Source: Limnephilus marmoratus (Eukaryota; Arthropoda; Insecta; Trichoptera; Limnephilidae). From it: a DNA stretch of 64,000 bases. Where the stretch lies: positions 24,292,104 through 24,356,103 of the forward strand of contig OU862917.1 of assembly GCA_917880885.1 (NCBI GenBank), written 5' to 3'. This document shows positions 10,908 to 24,800 of this stretch, in pieces. Position 1 is the first letter of the stretch; every line of letters starts with the position of its first letter. The notes beneath the pieces were generated by a model that worked only from the letters and a program-made list of their open reading frames with translations, was not told the DNA's origin and made no database searches. A program made the position numbers and the translations under genes.

Positions 10908-10990
10908 TTTGTTTATTTGTTTATTTATTTGTACACGCCCAATTAGGGCTTTTACATATGATAAAATTAAAAATACATTTGTTATAATCA
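10908..10990 (-). mobile_element. LINE 3' tail fragment
   Basis: A run of TTTATTTG units followed by GGGCTTTTACATATGA matches the 3' end of the - strand LINE at 20160-20215. It probably marks the 3' end of a fragmented - strand LINE. Confidence 0.55.
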
Positions 10991-11819
10991 AAGAATTAAG
11001 AGATAACAATTAAATAAGTATCAAGTATAGATTTTTTGACTTAAAACATGCAGCAGTTTGGGCAAGTACTGGCCTGATTTAGACGGAGTTTCTAGCCACG
11101 CGGGTACCGGATGAATTTGACAGCCGTAAATGTACAGGCGCTGGTAGAGGGCGAATCGAGATGAAGTTTCGATACGTTCGTCAGTTGGTTCTGGGGAGTT
11201 TCATGGTGTGGACAGCTGAACTTCAAGCCGCCAAAGGTCATGGCCAATACACGCGTGAGCGAATTAATATTTAATAATGAATCATCACGAGATATTTAGC
11301 TTAACTTTGGTATTTTATTATCCTTAGCATTTAATTTAAATCCTTATAAATATGTTCGGTTATCCGTACAGGCGCCCTTCAGGATTTACAAATATTATTC
11401 TTCCTTTTATTGAGACCCACATGTTCCGAGGTAATAGTTTCACATTAATTTGACTTACCTATGGTAATCAACCACCCCTGGTAGATTTAAATCAATTTAA
11501 TCATGCTCTACCCTTAATTGTTTGGAAGTATTTAAATAAATGTTGCATCTTTGTTACTGGTATAATCCGTCTTTTCTTACACTAATCTACCCACATGTCT
11601 GCACTTGTTTTATTTTGAATACAGAGAAATATTGAGAGTATTTGGATGGCGGTGATAAGTAAAGATAGATATGAGGTAAATATTACGTTACAAACAAAAG
11701 AGTAAATTATAGGATACACATTCATATACATTTAAAGAAGTGATTTTCTTGCAGCTTAAAAGCAACAGAATAAAATAAAGGATACACATTCATATACATT
11801 CGACACATATTGAAAATTT

Positions 11820-12125
11820 ATAAACATTTCAAATTTATTTGGATAGACATACAGATTTAATGACAATGTTTTTATAGGTTGATAGACTTTCAGTACCGTT
11901 GGTATTCATGTAATATTTATTCCCTGTACTGTGCAGTCGGTTCATTACTGAGTTTATTTCTGAATTGGTACCTGAATTGTTACAATGGTAAGGTGCAATC
12001 AGACGAACCGTTCTACTAGGCACATGAAAATTAATCAGCCTAAGGAGTTCAGGGGAGTCAAACATGTTATTAACAATTTTATACAGAAAAAATAGATCAG
12101 TACATATTCTTGTTGAACCGCGAGT
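11820..12125 (-). pseudogene. LINE reverse transcriptase C-terminal fragment
   Basis: The - strand frame 12065-11835 and its upstream extension read FLYKIVNNMFDSPELLRLI, then SGTNSEINSVMNRL. This is collinear with VFLYKILNDLVDSPVLLELI and SGTNYHMYSSLPRIL of the copy at 20236-20960. It is a third, diverged relic of the same LINE group, without an intact catalytic domain. Confidence 0.75.
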
Positions 12126-12668
12126 GCTTATGTTTTGTACCGTTCCAACGACGCTATCAAATATTTCTTCCTATAGCAGGAGAGGGGGTCAGATGAATTA
12201 GGGAGCGGCCACGTTATGCACATTTTTGCATTTTCAGTCTGTCAACTTGACATCTGTCATCCATTGGTCTAGGCAGCTCCGTAATTGAAATGACCCCTCC
12301 TATTTTCGTCGGAGAGGGAGTGCATAACTTTTCGTATACCACATCAGAAGCGGTTACGGCGTAAGATATGTATTGTCTATAGTTGATCTGCGCTTAAACC
12401 GCTTAGGTGTGAACAGGGATTGTATGGAGAGCGTTATTTGGCGTGCGATGATCTTTTATATTTTATAACCGTATCTGAACACCCCTTTAGATATTCATTG
12501 ATGATGTCTGAAAATTTCTCTTCCCCACTGCTTTGTTCCGCTCAATTCCCTCGATTCACCCTTTTGTAATGTCCATAATGTCGAGCATGTCAGTTATCGA
12601 GATATAGATATCTATGCCCAAGGAACTTTATGAATAGAAAATATTAACCTTATTTATTTTTCCATCAG
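12126..12668. other. no recognised feature; immediate 5' flank of UGT exon A
   Basis: No coding sequence supported. A pyrimidine-rich stretch and TCCATCAG acceptor end this interval at 12668. Confidence 0.45.
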
Positions 12669-12852
12669 GGACCACAATGTGACTTTCGTGAGTGCCTTCC
12701 CCGCCGACTTCCACCTGCCAGGACTCGAGGAGGTGACTCCGGCCGGTCTGGTCTTCTATGTGAGGAACTACACCAACTGGGACCTTGTGGGAGCCAGGCT
12801 CAAGGGAGAAGAGGCCTTAACACCGCAGAAAATATTTCGATATCCCTACGAG
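12669..12852 (+). CDS. UGT exon A (acceptor-binding N-terminal part)
   Basis: Acceptor TTTTTCCATCAG ends at 12668 and donor GAG|GTAGTC follows 12852. The exon needs two bases from an upstream exon and then reads DHNVTFVSAFPADFHLPGLE to FRYPYE. It ends in phase 0. The first split codon is probably Arg or Gly, as in the usual (R)GHNVT block of the family. Confidence 0.88.
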
Positions 12853-15800
12853 GTAGTCAAATTTTTTTTTTTTAATTAGCATGGTTTTGGATTTTAAATA
12901 CAAATTTCTGAAAATATTCAACGTTTGCACTAATTGTCATATTAGGTACTATCGATGTTCAAAAGTATTCTTAGAATATAGCTTTCTACATTGTTTTGAT
13001 GGAGACCCTTCGAAAAAACTTCTAAATCCAAAATATACGGAAGACTTGGTGATTTTCAAAAGAATTCATTTTCTACCATTTCATAGACGGCGCTGCGGCG
13101 CGCGTACATTTATAAATACAATATTGAATCGGTGATTCAATCCAATATTATATTTTTTAGCCTTTTTTAAAGATTTGATTATTTTATTGACAAAACTATT
13201 TATTTATATTCATATTGCGTAAGTACGGGCGCAAACAATTAATAATTCTTAAGAGGAATATAAACGCTAGAAATATTTCGAATCTCATGCCTGCAAAATT
13301 TTAAAATCGAGCGTCTTTAAGTGAACAAGTGGTTTTTATTTATTTTGTGCATAATTTTATAAGAACGAAAAAAGTTAGAACATAGAAAACCTCAAAAATA
13401 GTCTTAGCCATAAAGGGGTATTTTTTTAAATTGTTTCTTGTATTACTTCATGGTTAAGTCATGAAAAAACATTTTTTTTGGTGGTTTACGCTTAAATTTT
13501 TTGTTACGTAAATAATTATTTTATTTTAATTCCAATACATAGAAAGGCTAGTAAAAGCTTCGATTTATCCGAAGCATATTTTTTGATGTTCTTACTGTAA
13601 GCCGATTCGTCGTAAAGATTAAACAAACTAGTATCTAAATAGGATTTCACGTATATATTCATCTTAATATTTTAAAGCTTTACTTGTAAAAAGCGTTTTT
13701 TCCGTAAAATAATTATTCGCGTGTCATCTATGAAATAGCAGAATATGAATTCTTTTGACAGTCGCCTTAAAAATAAAATGATTACTTTTTTAATGTTTTT
13801 CTTATAATGTTCAATACTCGTCACGTTCGTATACTCGTACTTCGAGTAGTTGTGTATTTTTTCTAACACCAAGTTAGTAATCATTATTTTCATTTTTATT
13901 AAGGTATATTTATTAAAAAAATGGATAACGCAATAAAATCATAAGCCACTCATCTCACTGTACATTCATATGTCGAGATGTGCAGTTTCATAATTATAGT
14001 AAATTAAAAATACATCAACTTAATGCATTACTTTAGTATTAATTTTACTAAACCACACAATATAAATAGATACAGTTTTTGTTACACTAAGGGAGTTTTT
14101 CACCATCCTCCCAATAGCTTATCCATACACATAATGAATATTTTGGATTAATTCTACAGGATTTATTTATTTAAAAAGTCTTAGTTTACTATTCGGTACT
14201 TGAACCTATGAATAATGGCTACATATAGAATAAATTAGCCAAAGTTTTTACCTGTTGCTAGTATTTATTTGTTTTTTATTAATATTCGTTATGTGTATGG
14301 ATAAACTATTGAGAGGATGGTGAGAAACCCCCTAAGTAGCCATTTTACCGCAGATTTTCCAAAATGTGTATCCGTTCCTTTGCGTCGTTCCATATATTGC
14401 AATACACTTTTTTCTTTTTTTTTAAAGAAAGACAAACATTCCCGGGTTACGAATATCCCAACATGTTTGAAAATCTCCTACTACCCTACTCCGTTCATGT
14501 GATGTCGTTTATAAATTAACATTATCTTCATTTTCTAGGTGTGCGACGCCTTTCTCGAAGACCACGAAACCAAAGAACTGATCCACTCCAGGAAGCAGTA
14601 TGACCTTTTCATCCTCGATGGAGCCTACCCAGAATGTGCCCTGGGGATGGTCAACCACTTCAAGGTCCCTTTCATCTACATCAACACCGTGGGATTCTAT
14701 ACAGGGTCCATCTCCAACTCCGGTTCTCCTGCTCCCTACTCCGTCACCCCATTCTTCACCAGACCCTTCACAGATTCCATGGGACTAGTTGACAGAATAC
14801 TCAACGCTGGATGGCACATGGCGTCAGAAGTCATGCACAGCATGGTGGTCAATATTTTCCTACAGGATATCCTCAGGAAGCACTTTGGTCCTTCGGTCCC
14901 GCACGTTTATGACTTGGGGAAGAATGTTAGCTTCATTCTGCAGAATGGACACTACACAGTTACGTACCCAAGACCTTACTTGCCCAATGTGGCGGAGATT
15001 GCCTGCATCCATTGCAAACCGGCCAAACCATTAAGCAAGGTAAAAAGTCAATTGAATTAACATTAATTTAAATGCATTATTCCAGTAGGTACGTTAACTT
15101 GGCTTTACAAAAAGAGCTCTCAAGATATGTCGGCTTTTTGCTGAGATTTAATTAATTAACTTTAATTAATTTTAAAGCATCTTCTGTTCGTTAATTAAAC
15201 GTTTCAGCTTAAAAGCATCTGGCAAAACTTTTTGAATATTCTTATATATTTATTCACAAAATTACATGATAGGTACCTATTATATGTATTAGTATTGGGA
15301 CTATTGTTATTTTGTCTTTCACTTGTATATTAAGAGTCATTGACCACTGGCCTGTATTATGTCATTCAATATAATATTGGCATTCAAATTCACCTAAAAG
15401 TATTGCGAAATATAGTCGTGTGTTTGAATCGAAGATTTAAGCTGTAAATCAACTGTAATTTAATTTCTAGATAAAAACATAAGTAAGCATAAGGAAAAAC
15501 TGAAAATTTATTTTTTAATCAAAAGGTATGTCAAATATGTAGTAGGGATTTGTGCTACTTTATTTATTTTTGTTTTAAAATATAAAATATAGGTCATTAG
15601 AAAATTCAATTTTTCATGATTTTAGAGGTAACTATAGCACGTAACCCAATTTTTATAATTATTTGGTCGCTGAAGCCGTTAGAAAAAAATCTTCAATTTG
15701 TGTTCATTATTTGTGATATTACTAAAGTTAGCATTGTATTTGATATCTTCAATGACGGCCTTTGTATTCACGTTGAATTTCATCATTTTCAGGAGCTAGA

Positions 15801-18800
15801 AGACTTCATAAACCAGGGCGGTGACAGCGGCTTCATCTTTGTGTCCATGGGATCCTCGGTGAAGGCCTCCAACATGCCCGAGGAGCTGAGGAAACTGCTC
15901 GTCAGGACCTTCAGCAGGCTGCCGCACCAGGTCCTGTGGAAGTGGGAAGACGACTCCAGAGGAATGGCGGATCTGCCTCACAACGTGATGCTGAGCAGAT
16001 GGCTACCGCAACAGGATTTATTAGGTAAGATATCGGATAATTGCAATAAATTCATGATCAGCGTGATGTTCCGGGCTGCATCCTGTAAGGGGGAAATTGC
16101 CCAGATGACTGCCAGCCGCAAATAGGCGAGAGCATTAAACTAGAAGAAAACTTCTCCATGTTTACTTTCCCAATCTTCTTACTCTCCCCAACTATTTACC
16201 AAACCTCAAAACATTCCCCAACGAGGATGCCATGGATTCACGTGCTCCTGTTAGATTTTAGATGTTGTGATATTTCTTCCTATTGATAAAAATCAACTCA
16301 AAGAGGTTTTACAAATTATCAAAAAGAAAAAGAGACGATTCTTTTCTGAGAGCGATTCAGATTCACTTTTCACTTTTAACCGACGAAATAAACTAAAATG
16401 AATTAGAAAAATTCAACAATTCAACTTTGTACAAACCACTTATAATAAATAAAAAAAATTAAAAATTAAAACCAATATAAACTTTGTTTAAACCAATCAT
16501 GGATTTGTTCTCCTACCCACCCACTCTACGTTAATAACTAGCAACAGCTCCACCCCTACCATAATAAAACATTGTTCGAAACTGTCAAATTAGTATAAGC
16601 TTTCCCTGAAGAAGGAACGTTTGTTCTGAAACCGGTAGGATTTACGCATTATATAAATGGTTTATACAAAGTTGAATTGTTTCATTTTTCTATAATGGAT
16701 AACCACAAAGTTATAGCTACATTCAAAAATATAGAATGAATTAATTAATAGTCTGCTTGAATTATCTTACGTGATCTCTTTGACGAACTTCAGGCTTAAT
16801 TAACGTCAAATTCTGGTTGTGAGGGAAGAGGCATGAATTTTTATTATATTATAATTCTGTCATCATTAAAGACAAATTATGGAATAACGGAATCCACCAG
16901 CAATATGCATGAAAAACTATGTAATAAAAGAGGTTTTTTTTTATTTAATATGAGCACTGCCAATCTTTGGAATAATAAACAAATTAAATCAAAGAACGTT
17001 CTTAAATCAAATTTGATCGTTCAGTGGCTGAGTTGGCATCGCGTTTGGGTACCACCCAGGCGTCGCGTGTTCGATTTCTCAGCTGGCATCACGATACAAG
17101 CAACATTTTCCGCTTGCTGTGGTGGCAGTAGGAGATTTTCAAATATTGGCAGGTTATTCGTAATCCAGGAATGTTTGTCTTCTTTTATAAAAAAAAATAA
17201 TAAAATATACAATATGACGGAAACTAAATAGGTGTAATATGCTAGAGCATGTAAAAATCGGAAATCGGCATTGTGAGCGCAATTAATAAAACGCGAAATT
17301 CTATTACCGACCAAATAGAGAATTTAATTTCCAACCATTCCCTATTATTTTACCAATTAACATGAAAAACGCATAAAGTATTTTCTCGGAACCGTAAAAT
17401 GGCGTGATTCATTTTGTATAATTGATATTACATTCCGAATCTAAAGTTGGTACTATTGATTTGTGTTCTGTGTGCAACAATACAAATTAAATTAATTATG
17501 GTTCAAATCAACGCACACTGCACAGATTACATGCAATTGATGCCGATGTAATTTATTAACATTGGTAGATTGTTCACATGGAAATAATACAACGCAAGTT
17601 TAATCACAAATTATAATAAAATTTAATAAAAAACGGATCGATAACTTATTTGAAGGGTCTTAGCCAAAAACTAGGTATATTTTCAAAATCTTTTAGGTAT
17701 ATTTTCAACCAAAAATCTTTCCGCCTTTATACCTACACCCTGATATTACCTCAAATCCCTCAAACCACAACTGCGAAAAAATAGAACATACTGATAATAT
17801 CAAGTATCTAGGATTATCAGTAGACTATAAATTAAACTGGGAACTTCATATTAACTTACTAATTAAAAAAATCCGTAAACTATCATTTATTTTTAAAACT
17901 ATTAGAAACATTATGTCACTGAAACAACTAAAAAATGTTTACTACGCTCTATGTCAAAGCCTTTCAACTTATGGAATTTCTGCTTGGGGGGGAGCTGCCG
18001 ACAAGTACATTAAACCGTTTAACACAACTCATGAAACATTAATTAGGATCATGTCCATCAAAAAACCTTATCTTTACCCAACGGAAAACATACTTATTAC
18101 TAATAACATACTAGATATCAGGAAGCTGTTCATGAAAAAGATCATACAAATGAACTGCATAAAATCATCACCATGCCACATAACTCACCCAAAAAACGCA
18201 AGAGCTAAATCGTGTAATCTACTTCTAGTGCCTAAAACTAAATCAACTTTTGCCCAAAAGCACGAATCTTACCTTGCACCTCACATTTTCAACACCTTCC
18301 TAAAAGAAACCACCTATTGTGCCACAAAAAACAACCTAAACTGGTCATACAAACATTTCAATACATGCATCACCAAGTTATTAGTAATCTCATCTTAGTC
18401 TCTAATCCTCACTCTTTATTTACATATATGTGTTGGTTACTTATAGAAATTTTATCTTAATTATTAATACTGCTTTTGTTTTACGAATGCTTATATTATT
18501 ATTACCTTATATGTATATTATTTTGTTGAAATCTTATAGTTCTAGATACAGACGCTAGTATTACTATGTGTATTCATTTTGTTGATATTTAATAGTTCTA
18601 GATTTAGATGCTAGCATGACTATGTGTATCTGATGAATTTTTGGTTTTAATTTGTTAATTCCATGATAACTGTATTTCAACTCCCAATAATTCTTATTTG
18701 ATTTTATGTATTTATGTTTTAATGTGTATCTATGTGTTCGATTATGTACACGTATGCGATTGCCTGTGTGTATGTATGTACGCATATGCGTGTATGTGTG

Positions 18801-21800
18801 TTTGAACATAACTGTGTTATGTGTGTAAGTTAATGTATTTATATATGTACCCGCCTCGGAACAGACTTAGTCTAGTGAGGCGGGCTACTAACTTGTTTGT
18901 ATATGATTTAAAAAAAATAATAATAAAAAAATTAAAAAACAAAAAAAATGTATCACGGCAATCAATTCCATTTCAATTTAAGTCGATTAAATCTACAATA
19001 ACGTGCATAATAATAAATTATAATAATAAATTTGGACAACTTATATAGCGCTGTTTTTGCGAAATCGCCTCAATGTTATGTTAAAAAAATATATGTATAG
19101 ATATACTCGTAAGTAAGTCCAAAGTCATGGTATTTGAAAAAGAGAGTACGAACACGATGTGCAACATAGTTGTGATTGATGAGCACTTGAAGCAGGTGGA
19201 TGAGTTTATATATTTGGGTAGTATGTTTACGAGAGATGGGAAGGCTGGTGGAGATATTGAACGAAGGGAAATGCCGGTAACTCCATTAATGGAGGACTGA
19301 ATGCCGTTGGTGCCAACAAAAAACTATCCAAAGAAGCGAAGCGAGCCGTCCATAATGGAGTGCTGGTACCTACCCTGATGTATGACAGTGAGACATGAAG
19401 TTGGAAGAGGAAGGATGAAAGTAGACTGAATGCTGTAGAAATGAAATCCCTGAGGCGTATGTGTGGTAAAACCATGTACGATCGTGTGAGAAACGTGGAG
19501 ATCCGCAAAGAATGCAAGGCTGATTGTAAGCGTAATGAGTTAAATCAAGAAAGGTAAGATCCGATGATTTGGCCATGTAAAGCGAATGAACGAGGAAAGG
19601 AGTGTAAGGAGAATATATGAATGACACGACCAAGTAAATCAGATACTTGGGTCAGGCCATGTAAAGAGTCAGAATAATAGAAGAGCTTGTATGAGACGAT
19701 GTATGAATGTGAACGAGGCAAGGAGTGTGTGCCAGGACCGAGTTCTGCCTACCACTGCGGTGAAACGGCGTGATGGTTAGTTGGTTAAAAATATATTTTC
19801 ATGGTTAACTTTTTGGAAGTCTTCAGAGACTTCCATAAATTCCGGCTCAGGCCGGAATTGTGAAATATTTTGAATAAATTATGTAAGAATGATTTTTTAT
19901 AAATGCCACATAATTTATTGTATTTTTATCTTTCTTGTTTATCGCAATTAGTTTTAGTTTTCCAATAACCCTCATAGATCATGTCTTTGATACCTACATT
20001 CTCGCAGCATTTTCAACTTCATAGAAAATTCAGAAGTTCGTTCCAAATTGACTCAAAAGTACCAAAGTACCTCTACCCAAAAATTAACTTCATGGATTAA
20101 AAGTTTTCTCAGTAGCTTAAGATTAGCTTTTAGTGAAGATTACTTCATTGTTTCAAAATTATTTATTTATTTATTTATTTATTAACGCCTTTTTTCGGGG
20201 CTTTTACATATGAATAGTAAGAAAATACACAGTATTTATTGTACATAACTGAACTGCCTTCGTAACAATATTTTATATTTGTTTAAAGATAAATTGAAGA
20301 TGTCCACTGACTTGGTATAATTGTTTCCCTCCATTAGTATTCTGGGCAAAGAGGAATACATATGGTAGTTAGTTCCAGAAGTACTGCACTGAAATAAATC
20401 CTGACTTCTAGTATTACGTATTGGAATCCGGCAGCTTATCAATTCGAGCAATACCGGACTGTCAACTAAATCATTTAGAATTTTATACAGAAATACCAAG
20501 TCAGTGAAAGTTCTTCTGTCTGACAATTTGAGCATATTCATATCATTCAAAATAGTATTGTAGTTCAACATAATTGCTGGAATACCCATTTTAAAATTAA
20601 GAAAACTTAAGAATTTGTTTTGTATTCTTTCAACAGCATGTATATTGTAATATGGGTTCCAGACGGGAGAATTGTATTCAAGTTGACTTCTAACATATGC
20701 AAAATATAACAGTTTTATACACTTAATATTGTTAAAATTTCTAGTTAGCCTAGTTATAAATCCCAACATTTTTAAGACCTTATTAGAGATTTCTGTTATG
20801 TGGTTAACAAATGAAAGATTAGATTGAAAAGTGATGCCCAAGTCTTTAATTTGTGTTAATGTCTCCAGAGTATTGTTATCAATGTTGTAATTGAAGATCA
20901 CTGGATTTTTTATTCGAGAAAATCTAACTATATGACATTTTGAGATATTTAAGTAAAGTCTATATATGTATATATTATCTATCTATATATGTAGGTACAT
21001 ATGAATGGCAAATTTCAATGCAGTTATGGATGCTTTACGGTTGCAGTTATAATAATATTATCGTTCGTGTTCGATATGTTTATTTTAAATTATGTTACGT
21101 AAGTAGTTTTGCTCCCTCCAAGACATTATGTGAAGTGCTTTCGAAGTGGAAATATCTGAAGCAAGTACCTCGACATTGTAACTAAGAATAACTTTAATAA
21201 TTTTATACTTTAGAGTTACAAAAACAAAGGATTTTGTTAAAAGAGAAACTTGTTATTACATTGAAGGAAGTAAAGACGTATTATTTGTTATTACTTATTA
21301 CATTCAATGAAGTTGAGATTTTACTTAATAAGTTAAAAATAAAAATAAATATTCATCTTAGACTTGTAGAAAAGTCAATAGATGTCTCATATTAAATTTA
21401 AAAAGGTATGAATTTATGCAGGACACTATTTTGATAGCATTTATCTCTGGTTGAATCTTACAATCATACATAAAAATAGCAACGAATAAACTTATGCGTT
21501 TTTTTTTTTACTTCAGCTCCACACAGGAGTCCCTGAGGAAAATAATTTCCCTCGGGGCCTATGTCATCCTAGGGGATGCTGTGTGGAGGGTTTTTGTAAG
21601 GAAAGGGAGGAGAGGAAGTTTTCGGAAGGAAATAGGTATAAGGGGTGGGTAGGAATCTGAGGCTTAGTATGTTCAGGAGTGACGGACATGTGAATCCATC
21701 CCTTCAACTGCGGTGCAAGGCAATGGGTCGAGTGATACTGGCTGGAGGATAAAAGATCTCCCTCAACCAGTCTTTCTCGATCCTGCCCACCACGCAGCAG

Positions 21801-24800
21801 GTGGGCAGACGTTTCGGCTACCAAGACCTGGACAAACCTCACCTTCATACATGAACCCGGGCACCCCTGCTAAGTCACCAAACGTAGCAAACCACTTGGG
21901 GTGACCTATGGCAGAGGTGTTGGTTATCCAATAAATGGTTCCCGGGGCGGCGGTACCCATATTCGCCTCCCAAATTGCTTTAACAAAATGAAGATAATGT
22001 TGGTAGTTCTTGGTCAAAGAACGATAGAGTTAAATATGAGCGAATCGGATCTGGACACATTAGCTCAGTTAGTAGAGAACTGACCCGGCAAGTTGAAGAC
22101 CCTGGGTTCAAGTCCTAGATGTGACCGTATCTTTTTTTGATTTTTCTGTTTCAGGTTTTCGATTGAGTTTCACTAATTTTGTCTTCATCAATTAAAAAAA
22201 AGTTGTTTCTTTACTACTGCCATAGTATATATATGATGTAAGTACGAGTACCTACTAACGGCAGGCAGTAATTATAGTTAAAAGTCGCGTCCGAATGGAA
22301 TTATATTCAATTATTGCAAGTAATAATTATTAGCCTGAAACACTCATCTATATTGAAAAAATCTCCTGAGAAAAGATACATGCCGCCGACGGGACTCGAA
22401 CCAGCGTCCTTCTGATATCCGGTCAACCGCTCTTTAACGGAGGCGTCTACTAATATCTACAGGAATTCCAAAAACTGAAAAAATCAAAATAATATCTATG
22501 GGAATCAAAGTGTTGACGAATATCTACAGCTCAAACTGTTGATTAATATCTATGAGAACCAAAGTGTTGACGAATATCTACAGTACTGTCAGAGGTTGGA
22601 TTTGCAATTATGTATAGCATATTGGAATAACGTAATATTGCGTATGCAGTTTAAAAAACTTAATTTATGTAAGTATGTATGTAAAAATCCCTAATATCGG
22701 ACTATTGGACACATTTAGCTGATTAGTCCAACCTACGCTCTGTAGATATTAGTTCAACCTACGCTCTGTAGATATTAGTCAACACTCTGAAGTTCGTAGA
22801 TATTAGTTCAACATATGAGCTGTAGATATTCGTCAAACATACAGGCTGTAGATATTAGTATCTGGAGTCCTCTTTAACCACTGAGCTACGTCAGCTTATC
22901 TCCTACCCGCCAAATAATTCAATATACCTATACTAGTGTTTCATTCAACAATTAATGCTTATTACATTTTTTTAACCTGCAAACAACCAACTTTATTTTT
23001 ATATGGGAAAGGCATTGTAAGTGCTAAATCTCCCACTAGGTGGCGTCGAGACAAATTATGTCTACATTTTTTATATTCTCTGCGGAATGTTTTCTAAAAA
23101 CAAGTGTTATTGAACAATAAAGTCAGATAGTTTAGCATTCAATAGTGAAATAATGTGATAGCACTCAGCAAACAATATTTTAAAAAAAGGCAGGTTTTTT
23201 TACATGTAGCTTATGCTATTATAATACATAACATGTACAATGTACATATTATAATGTACACTCCTCGAAGTGGTTACCTTACCGCTAATGGCTTATATTC
23301 AAACTTCTGTTATATCATATATTTTATTTAATACTCAAGTAATCTATGAATTGCGACACCATTGAAATTATTGCCTGCTATTTATGAATTAAGTACGTAA
23401 ATAATAATCCATTATATTTGCCATTTGCGTTTTATCAAATAATCAAATGGACGATCGAAGTATCTCTTGAACACAACAGCAGGCAAATATGTCACCTGTT
23501 TGATTTTTACAATTTTTAAGTTAAAAACAACTGATTTGCAAGGTAATCCAATCAAGTTTTGGTTGGTTACCTTTACATCAATTTCTTTACTTAAATTTCA
23601 GTAACCATTTATTGGATAACCAACACCTCTACCATAGGTCACCCCAAGTGGTTTGCTACGTTTGGTGACTTAGTAGGGGTGCCCGGGTTTATGGGGTTTG
23701 AGGTTTTTCCGGGTCTTGGCGGCGGATGCGTCTGCCCACCTGCTGCATGGCAGGCCGGATCGGGAGAGAATGGTTGAGGGAGTCCCTTTGACTTCTCCAG
23801 CCTGATTCATACGTCCGTCACTCCTGGACACTGACCCCAAGTTTCCTACACACCCCTAATACCCCTACTACGCTTTTCCTTCGCAGAACTTCCTCTCCTT
23901 CCTTTCCTAAATAGACCCTCCACCCAGCATCCACAAAGATGATATAGACCCTGAGGGGAATTATTTTCCACAGAAATAAATGTTTATTCAAACTAAATAA
24001 ATTATTAAATAAAATTGAAAGTAAATAATAAGGGGAATTATTTTCCTCAGGGCCTCCTGGTGGAGTTAGTGAATAAAAAATAAAATAAAATAAATGTCAT
24101 GCCGTATCAGTGCTACGTCAGTGATTACAAATGTTATACAATAATCTTGCGCTGACAATATTAGCAACACAGGTATTTAATAGATTCACAATCAAAACAG
24201 TCCCATTGGTAATTCCACAGTAAGCAATCGCCTAGGGCTGATATTATGTCAACAGTGTGGACAAACAGCCAGCATAATTCCAATTAACCAATGAGCTAAT
24301 TAAAATCTGAGTTTACAAGCAAGGCTGCAGTCCTAATTTTTTATTTCAATGTATTTTTAATGAGTAAGGTACTTCATTGATGCCAATCTGGTAAGCCGCT
24401 CATCTAAGATTTCATTAAAACTGTGGCTTAAACGAGTTTTAAGAAATTTATAAAAAAATGCCGAAAAACTGGACGTGCATACTATAAAACATGCCTCTCT
24501 TTCAAGTACTAGTGCTTCAAATGATATATAATGTATAACAGAACAAGTAGCAGTGAAGAAAACTTTTTTTCAAAGAAATCAAACCTTCACGGGTTTCGAA
24601 TTAGCTAACAATATTTGAAAAACTCCTACTACCATAATTATAAGAGGAAGATGTTGCTTGTCCAGTGATATAGGAAACATGAATAAATTAACGACGCGCG
24701 ACGCCTGAATGGTGATAGGCGCATTTACCAACTCCGCCACTAACCGGTCGATACATTTGATAATCGCAAATATTTATGCAAAACCACACGCAGCAGAAGT

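Noticed and set aside
10866..12484. Weak inverted pair TGTTCAAACACGGCTATAAA / TTTTATAACCGTATCTGAAC as possible transposon ends
   Set aside because: Only about 15 of 20 positions agree and no target duplication is visible.
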